Source of the DNA: Cryptomeria japonica | Lineage: Eukaryota; Streptophyta; Pinopsida; Cupressales; Cupressaceae | DNA length: 64,000 nt | Assembly (NCBI RefSeq): GCF_030272615.1 | Contig: NC_081414.1 | Coordinates: forward strand, 332,925,427-332,989,426 | Direction of reading: 5' to 3' | Shown here: one piece after another, positions 57,019 to 64,000 of the stretch | Layout: every line of letters begins with the position of its first letter | Numbering within the stretch: position 1 is the stretch's first letter | Translations under genes and position numbers: made by a program | The notes under the pieces: generated by a model | Database searches by the model: none | Told to the model about the DNA's origin: nothing | What the model saw: only the letters and a program-made list of their open reading frames with translations

Positions 57019-57535
57019 TTATTCCTGCAGCAAGAGAGAGACCTCTGAATATTTTCCAAAAGATGAATTGAACTTCTCACAGAGTCCTCTTCCCCTCACT
57101 AACCTGGTAATCTTGATGTCAAGGTCACATTCTATGACCTTATTGATCCATCTAGCTATCTTCTCACCTATGTCCTTGTTGAGGAGGAAATCCTTAATGC
57201 TTACATGTGGGACTAGTAGTTGAATCATGTTGTTTGAGAGCATGTGTCTGAAATTTTTTAATTCTCTTACCACAGTGATGAATTTCTTTTCCACATAGTT
57301 GTATCGAAGTTCATAGTCCTTTAGGCCCTCATTGAAAAAAGCTATGGTTTCTCCAAATCATCTTGATTTAACTATGTTGGGACAAAAGATATACTTGATT
57401 CTCCTCCCAAAGTGTAAAGGATGAAATCCTTCTCATAGTTTGGGTTTACTAGGTTAGGAGCCTAAGCAGTATCTTGCTTGATCTAATAAAAACTCTCCTT
57501 CCCTTTCTTAGTCCATTTAAAGAGAAAATACTTCT
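57019..57535 (-). pseudogene. G3 gypsy RNase H
   Basis: Follows RT in the normal gypsy place. KWTKKGKESFY near 57515-57480, then a degraded catalytic region. From 57294: VVRELKNFRHMLSNNMIQLL, IKDFLLNKDIGEKIARWINK and KVIECDLDIKI, which matches the C-terminal half of gypsy RNase H (FRHYL, RxxRWxLxLxEYDI). The catalytic Asp of the start (IDCDAS-type text) is not preserved. Confidence 0.7.
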
Positions 57536-58546
57536 TTAGCATGGTTGTGAGAGGCTTAACCAAGGCTGCAAGGTTTGGTTACACCTTCTAACAAAGTTGA
57601 TTCTTCCCAAGAAGCTTTGAAGTCCTTTCTTGTGATGTTGAAGTGGAAGAGACACAATGGCTTCCACTCCCTCTAGGTCTATAGCCAGACCATCTTTGGA
57701 TATAATGTGTCCTATTAGTTTTCCCTGACCAGTGGCAAATACACACTTGTTGGGGTTCAAAGACACACCATATTCTTTGTACTTTTTGAATACCTTCTCA
57801 AGGTGAGAAAAGTTGTATGCTGCATGTTTAGGGTATTTAATGCTATCATCAAGATATACCAGTACAAATTATGCTAATACTCCCTTAAAGGCGATACCCA
57901 TGGCTCTTTGAAAACTTGCACTTGCATTTGTTGGTCCAAATGGAATTCTATGACAAGCATAAGTGCCTCGCTTAGTAGTAAATGTAGTCTTAAATTGGTC
58001 TAATTCTTGGACTGGGATCTGATTATACCCTGAGTATCCATTTAAGAATGAAAATATTTATGAGCCACTAACTTTGGCTAAAATTTGTTCCATAGAAGGG
58101 AGGAGATAATGATCTTTGAGGGAGGCTCTATTAAGGTCCCTAAAGTATACACACAATCTAATTTCCCCATTCTTCTTTCTAACTAGAACAAGATTAACTA
58201 CCTAAGAAAAATGCTTGATTGGAAAAATAATACTAGATTCTATGAGCTTGGATAGTTCTTTCCTTATCAAAGGATCAATTTTAGGGTTTATAGGTCTTTT
58301 CTTTTGTCTAATTGGCTTTGTATTAGGATGAATCTCTATGATATGTTGAGATAGGCTAGGGTCAAACCCTTTTAGAACCTCATATGTAAAAGAAAAGATA
58401 TCATTATACTCTTGACAAAGATTCACAAAAGTACCTTGATCACTTTGGGAACATACCTTTCCCAAGTTGAGAGCTCTTATATCAGATGTAGGTATTGATT
58501 TGTAGTCTCCCTTCTTTGCAGCTAGGTTCATTGATCTCCCTTTCAT
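57536..58546 (-). pseudogene. G3 reverse transcriptase
   Basis: Gypsy RT in several pieces. From 58546: SQHIIEIHPNTKPIRQKKRP, LIRKELSKLIESSIIFPIK, then after a stop LVLVRKKNGEIRLCVYFRDL, IFSFLNGYSGYNQIPV, TYACHRIPFGPTNA and the catalytic FVLVYLDD (about 57880-57855). The final piece is NPNKCVFATGQGKLIGHII and LQSFLGRINFVRR (57766-57536). The catalytic YLDD is intact, but Asp in the FFSxLD-type motif reads FLN. Confidence 0.85.
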
Positions 58547-58639
58547 CTAATCATCAATATTGAAGATCCCCTCCAAGCTGATCAATCCTTTGAGTAGCTT
58601 GTTTGAGCTTAGCTGCAAAATTTGATCTCCATACTAGTC

Positions 58640-59210
58640 TTGTAACATGCTTTTATTTTTGTGTGAGAACTCTGCTTCATCTTATAGGAAGCTCACAATT
58701 TGCTAATCAGAGTCAAAGACTTGCCAATTCACTTGTTTATCAAGAACTCCAGACCTCACCAAAAGTCTAATTTGTTGCTCTTTCTCTACTAGAACATGAG
58801 ATAGAATATGATAATGAGCACCAATTTCTACTAATCTATCAACATGCTTGTTTTGATTTCTACAGACACTAGAAATATTGAAGGATTCAAAACCTTCAAT
58901 TAGGTCCCATTCTCTATGTTTGTATGACTTTAGAAGGTTGTTCTTGGTGGTGCTCTAAGCTCTAATCTAATTAACAACAAACTCGTTCTCTTCATGCACC
59001 TTTAGGAATTTGATCCCTCTTCTTTATGTCATTTAGAGACCCAAAATTAAAACTTCATACTTGGCTACATTATTAGTGCAACATAAATGAAGTCTAAATG
59101 AAAAGTAATATTTCTCCCCTCTTCGAGAAATAAGTACACCAACCCTTGCACCATTATTGTTCCTTAAGCCATCAAAGAACATATCCCACAATCCATGCAT
59201 GTCATTGTCT
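58640..59210 (-). pseudogene. Extra RVT_3-type RNase H of G3, located before RT
   Basis: Read on the minus strand from about 59200: WDMFFDGLRNNNGARVGVLI with the first catalytic Asp, then FSFRLHLCCTNNVAKYEVLI with Glu. GIKFLKVHEENEFVVN has Glu-Glu-Asn where the Gly-Asp-Ser of the second Asp is usual, and NKHVDRLVEIGAH contains the last Asp-like position. Four in-frame stops. This is the Asn/Glu/Asp pattern of the archaeal-like RNase H found in Tat-type elements. It lies between protease and RT instead of after the gypsy RNase H. Confidence 0.68.
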
Positions 59211-59347
59211 TCTTTTGAGAGATGGGGATAAGGGCATCCTCCTCATGGATACAATAGGTACATAGGCCTGTATCTTTGATATCATCAATGGGGATCAAAC
59301 TGAAATGCATTTTCCCATTTATCAAATAGGAAATCAGGAACCTCCTA

Positions 59348-59800
59348 CTAAGTTGCAAGATCCATTAATGAAACTTCTTCTTTCTCCTTATGGAGAGTAT
59401 AATTCATGTTGAAAGGACTAGGGGTGTAGAGTTCAATGTGATCATTGGCAACATGCTTAGCCCCAATAGTTACTTTGGTGCCATATCTTGTCCTAAACAA
59501 CATGTGAGACCAATTAGAAGATAGGTAGCCACCTATCTTAGTAGTGAATTCCCTAGATAGACAAATGGAAAAATAAGAAGGGAGGTCAATCACTGAGATG
59601 TCTTACAACACACTACAACTCGGGTATGCATGCACGGTTAGATTTAAATATTTAATGACCCCTATAGTATGAACTGATATGCCATCGATTTGTACCACCC
59701 CTCTTGCTATAGGCTCATATTTGATACCTAGGTGGTCAATTATTCCCCTAGGCATAAATAAACTACTAGCCCTACTATCTATCATGCAATTATGAACAAG
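59348..59800 (-). pseudogene. G3 aspartic protease
   Basis: Pepsin-type retroviral-like protease. The active site reads MIDSRASSLFMPRGIIDHLG at 59785-59730, with Arg in place of the Gly of DSGAS. Then IDGISVHTIGVIKYLNLTV, and after a break ISVIDLPSYFSICLSREFTTKIGG and MLFRTRYGTKVTIG down to 59348. The DSG to DSR change would by itself inactivate the enzyme. Confidence 0.75.
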
Positions 59801-59948
59801 TTTATCTCCTATGATTAATGATAGATAAAAGGGGGGGCTTACTGATTTTCTTTTGAATATCTACTTCCAAAGGCTACAAAAAGCTTGTAAGAGCTAAGGA
59901 GCTACAACCTTGATTGGTATCTTTTACCACATCCATCTCCTTTAGGGA

Positions 59949-60929
59949 TTATTGTAGTAGGTCTCTCTGAGATGGGATAGAAAGAGCATCCCACATAGAT
60001 ACATTGAGGGTGGCCTTCTTCATTTGTTCAACAATATTAAAGGGGATGGCAACCTTAGCAAGGACCTTTGTAGCAACAAGGTTTGGTTTTGATATGATAG
60101 GAGCCTTAGGTGGCTCCCCTTGTATGACATTTTGAGTCAAATCTTGCTCTTTATTTGGAGCAGCCGCCATACCAAGAGGCTTCACTATTGGAGATTTTAT
60201 GGAAGCTTGTGGAGCTTGAGCTATAGTAGTAGAAGTGACACCAGGATCAGTGGCCCTTTTCTTTGATCTTGTGCTATTGGCCACATTATCCCCACTTGTC
60301 TGATTCATGCCATAAAAATCAGCCACTTGCCCATTCATGAAAGTTGTATCTCCTTGTGGATGATTAGGATAGTCACCATAATGCTAATGCCCTGCTATTG
60401 TCGGCTCACTTTGTGCTACTAGGGCCTGAGAAAACTCACTATTTTGACAAGTGGCCTAATTGTGAGCTGATTGAATGGAGCACACCAATATTTCTCTTGA
60501 GTAAGGTTTTTCTTAGTTGGCACTAGTCCTTTTGAGGTTCTTGCAACTAAGGGATTTACACTATTTAAGGGCCTAAAATTTCTCCATTGATTTTTCCCTT
60601 GGTAAATAGGTCTTTGTTATTGATAATTTTGATTTTGTGGTTGATAAGGCCTATTGTTAGCCTGAAACAACTATCTCTTGATTGAAACTAGTTCATTCCC
60701 AAATCCTTGCATCTGCTGGTCCACCCTCTATTCTATTTTTTCCATTGAAGCCTATAGTAAGGTATGCAACTTCCTAATCTTTGAAGATAATGAAGTTGGT
60801 ATAGGTGTCATAAAATGGCTTGCTAGTACCACTTCTATTGGTGCTAAAATAGGCTCTTGGGTAGGAGACTCTAAAAAAAAGGGTATTGGAGGTCTAGGGG
60901 ACAACTTCCCAACCTGTATTGAATAACTT
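59949..60929 (-). pseudogene. G3 gag-protease linker region
   Basis: The open piece 60338-59949 is Ser/Thr/Pro/Lys-rich and ends FNIVEQMKKATLNVSMWDAL, the helix that usually precedes the protease in this type of gypsy element. The part 60929-60339 is degraded but still shows Gln/Asn-rich gag-tail text (NNRPYQPQNQNY). Confidence 0.6.
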
Positions 60930-61740
60930 TATATCTTTAGGGAAGTCTCATATGCCCCTAGAAGATTATCTCCTCCCATAGATTGAATCATTATAGCTAT
61001 GTCATTATTAAAAACCCTAATAAAATACAAGAAGGCATGGTTTTATGATGGTTTTATCAATGATGGTATTGTATCCCATGTCTTCTGAAATATATAGTTG
61101 AAGTCTCCCATGAAGTCATGGGATGCTCTCTTGATGGTTGTTAGTTTCTCAACTAATGACAAATGATCACTTTTATCCTCAAAGTGCTTGCAGAATTTCT
61201 CCCCCAACTCATCCTAATTATGAATGGATTTAGGATCTAGTCCTCTATACCATTGAAGGGCTTTTCCCTTGAATAAGGAGGCAAGAAGCCTCATTTCCAC
61301 ATTGTCTTTGGTGACATCAAACACAGTGTAGATACCTAACACATCTTAGATGTGTTCCTCCAAGGAGGTAGATGTCTCTCCTATGAAATATAGAATAGCC
61401 TTCAAGGATACTACTAAAATATCATTCCTTTGGGTTAAAACCAAAGGGCTTCCACCATTAAAGGTGACAAATGCATGTGATCTTGGCACTACCATAGAAA
61501 ATAGGGGTTTGCTGATATGGATGGAAGGGCCTTTAGTTTGTGTTAATCTTAGGAATGGTTTGGTAGATAGAGACCATAGGGATGTAGGTGATTCTCATTG
61601 AGTTCCCCTAATAGGTGAAAATGAACATCTACCCCCTCTTCTTCTAGAACTAGAACTTGAAATCTCAAAGAATTGAAAAGTACCTCAAGAAGATGCTTTG
61701 GTTTGAATTCTTGGCATGAAAGTGGCAACTAGTTCATTAC
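60930..61740 (-). pseudogene. G3 gag core
   Basis: Retrotransposon gag core read across frames from about 61350: VEMRLLASLFKGKALQWYRG, FCKHFEDKSDHLSLVEKLTT and FNYIFQKTWDTIPSLI, the gypsy gag capsid pattern. The N-terminal 61740-61360 part is too broken to read. It leaves about 110 bp to the duplicated primer-site-like motif. Confidence 0.72.
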
Positions 61741-61931
61741 TAAGAGCTTAATTTGATCCTCAAAGTTGCTAAGTGTTGAGCATGATTGCCTCCAAAGGAA
61801 AATTTTCTATGAGCGACATTGACTCGTTAGCATGAATTTTGAAATGGAGTCCCACCAAGCTTGCCAAAAACTGTGGTATGGTTGGTAGCTTGAAATGGAA
61901 TTGGAATTTTTGTGAATGCTCTAAATATCTA

Positions 61932-61953
61932 TCCCATCGAGCATGCCAAAAAC
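61932..61953 (-). other. Candidate G3 primer-binding site
   Basis: Minus strand TTTTTGGCATGCTCGATGGGA directly beside the 5' LTR. The TTTTTGGCA start is the usual form for Tat/Athila-type primer sites. I cannot name the tRNA. A second copy lies at 61850-61874. Confidence 0.5.
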
Positions 61954-64000
61954 TGTTGTCACAAAAGTTGAACCCTATTGATGAACAACCTTTATCATCA
62001 ATCTTGTGCAATGTGGAAACAACCTCCCAGGTGTGGGACTTGCAGAAGTGAGGTTGAGTCTCTAGAGATGGTTGAATTCCTCTTCAATCTGATGAAATAG
62101 GACCTAATCTAATGATTTTGATAGGGGAAAAGGGAGAAAGAGGGAAAATGGTTTACACCTAGATGGAATATTGATCTTTCTACCTATAACTGCACAAGAC
62201 ATTAACAAAACCTATCCAAAGTATACACAAGATTCTCTCTAAATTAGTTATCTGAGAAAAGATGAAGATTGGGGTTCTTGTGAGATAGAAAGGGGGTCTA
62301 ACATTTCACTTACAAATTGCATTCAAAGATGGATTTAGTGCAATCAACTAAAACTGAGAAAACTAAAAGTGATGCATTCATAAAAGGAGGTGATAATTCA
62401 CATAGATTTGAATGAACTGAATCTAGGTAAAACAAACCAACTTTATTAATGTAGGGAAAATAAAATTTTACAATTGTAGAAGAACATAGTTTTTTGATAG
62501 GAGAAAAGAGAGAAGATCCCCAAAAAGGGTTACAAAATTGCCTTTATAGCTAATGCATAACTCAAAATTGAAAATCACAACTAGAAACTCTAACCTTCCT
62601 AGGGCTAGCAAATATCTCAGAGGAGGAGAAGATCAGATTGACAAGATGATATGATTACGCAAGGATAGCTCTGCAAGTGGCCATCATCTCTAAAAGAGGC
62701 AAAAAGAGTTGCAGGAGGAGACATCTATGCAATAGATGCATCATGGTGGAACGATAGAGTCATGAAAGTCTCCAAAATGTATTAAATTGGCATGGACAAC
62801 ATCAAAAATAGGCCTACAGAAGTGTGAGTAATGATGAGAATCCCATGGTTGAATTCATAAAGAATCTAATTTGGGGCACCAAATGAGTCCAAAAAATGTT
62901 TCATCCACCAAGTCGAAAACCACCTCCTACAGAAGAATTGAATTCCAATAGCCATCGAGAAAATTGAATTTTAGTCATCAATTGAGTGACCTCGCACGAA
63001 GATGGATGTGCGATATCTCACCAGGTAAGTGGCCAAAAGAGCCCAACAAAGGATAAAAACATGGCCCTTGATCGATCCTTTAAGTGAAAATCCATGACTG
63101 CACGCATGCCATGTGGCATGCCAGGCACTTGTATATCATTTCTACAACCCCTTACCCCATGCGATCACCCGACTACCTCAACTCGCCCGACAGGATAAGG
63201 GGAAGACCATCGTCCTTATGTGTTTTCCTTATCTCACACACCATCGCTATGTGCCTTCGTCTTGGTGTGGGGTAGCAAACAACCAAATCTTCATCACCTT
63301 CAGTTACTCGACTACCTCAACTCACCTAATGGGATAAGGGGAAGAACATCATCCTTATATGTTTTCCTTATTCTGCACACCATCGATATGTGCCTTCATC
63401 TTGGTGTGGGGTAACAAAGAACCAAATCTTCATTACCTTCAATTACCTTGCACAACATTTTGATATGTCACTTTTGCCTTGTGGGATGGCGGGAGAGACC
63501 ATTGTCCTTATGTGTTTTCTTTATCCCATAAGGGTCCTCTTTTTAACCTTTTTGCCTTGCGAGATAGCAGGGAACATCGCTCGCACTTTGCTTTCTCTTA
63601 TCCCCCATGGCCCCCTAATGTGAATTTTCATCAATGTAGGGTAACAAAGAACCAATCCTTCATTACTTTCGGTTACCTCAAACAAACTCATTTGACTCCA
63701 TCCTTGGTCTTTGACTTTCCTTTGACCCTTACCATGCATGACCTTTTACCATCTACATCCTATCTTGTAGGGTAAGGGTATTCCCCAACACTGGGTGTTT
63801 ACTCTGACTCTTCTATCTTTGCAAGATAACGAGGAAGCCCATGAGCTTACCTTTTTTATCCCGCATGACTGCCTTGCTTACTCAGAATGCTTACCCCACA
63901 TTTCAATGTAACCGAGGCTTTTGACAAGACCGAAAAGCCTCCCTTCGATTGCCAAACTATGGCTGAAAAGGAGAACCACTAGTCAGTAGTGGGTCAAAGG
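61954..64000 (-). repeat. G3 5' LTR, incomplete at window edge
   Basis: Begins TGTTGTCACAAAAG and aligns with the 3' LTR up to the window end. The segment 63110-63620 contains internal near-repeats of TTACCCCATGCGATCACCCG-type and ATGTGTTTTCCTTAT text that recur three times. Confidence 0.82.

Larger units (their letters stand above)
53456..64000 (-). mobile_element. Ty3/gypsy element G3 (Tat/Athila-like), 5' LTR off edge
   Basis: Element with long LTRs: 3' LTR about 53456-55576, 5' LTR 61954 to beyond 64000. In element sense the order is gag, linker, protease, an RVT_3-type RNase H, RT, RNase H, integrase. No chromodomain is seen. Stops and frameshifts are everywhere. Non-iMet primer site, long LTR and the extra RNase H argue for the Tat/Athila side of gypsy rather than a chromovirus; this lineage call is inference. 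Confidence 0.82.

Noticed and set aside
1-64000. Any host protein-coding or RNA gene
   Set aside because: Every recognisable domain belongs to a retroelement, and the remaining stretches have no supportable exons.

Overview
This window looks like intergenic heterochromatin from a large, repeat-rich plant nuclear genome. No host gene is recognisable. Almost every supportable coding segment belongs to LTR retrotransposons: Ty1/copia, Ty3/gypsy chromoviruses and a Tat/Athila-like gypsy. Primer-binding sites complementary to plant initiator tRNA-Met, AT-rich background, long decayed LTRs and deep nesting fit a seed plant, and a gymnosperm is my best guess. That guess is inference; nothing in the sequence proves the taxon.

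Layout. (1) 1-1281: gag of a gypsy element on the minus strand (G0) whose pol lies left of the window, followed by gene-free leader/LTR-type DNA to about 6.5 kb. (2) 6500-7597: a plus-oriented copia-type LTR with a TATA box. (3) 7600-14863: chromovirus G1 (minus; gag-PR-RT-RH-IN-chromodomain). A 344-bp TRIM-like element with a perfect GACAA duplication is inserted in its chromodomain. (4) 14864-15976 and 45529-about 48600: chromovirus G2 (plus), split by a 29.5-kb nest. (5) 15977-45528: copia element E1 (minus), flanked by the ATCAT duplication, forms that nest. Inside E1 lie a 5'-truncated LINE (17704-20680) in its RNase H and, in its 5' LTR, the non-autonomous element F2 (24953-44793). Inside F2 lie copia E3 (27185-33573), an inverted tail of a second F2 copy (about 33838-35939) and the very young non-autonomous copia element E4 (39351-44467). 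(6) 47190-53455: G2 3' LTR, which carries an antisense reading frame, then gene-free DNA whose strand composition flips near 50.57 kb. (7) 53456-64000: gypsy G3 (minus), with its 5' LTR running off the window.

How the parts relate. E1 and E3 encode full copia gag-pol sets, now broken. F2 has no protease, RT or integrase, but shares their LTR signatures, initiator-tRNA-Met primer site and polypurine tract, so it was probably mobilised in trans. F2 encodes a coiled-coil, four-zinc-knuckle gag-like protein and a large protein with a conserved GLP-motif domain plus a coiled-coil tail. A related GLP-domain frame sits downstream of the LINE RNase H. E4 carries only gag-protease and has LTRs differing at 3 of 498 positions by eye. 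The most notable items are the F2/GLP-domain family, the TRIM, E4 with its GC-rich leader, and G3 with an RNase H placed before its RT.
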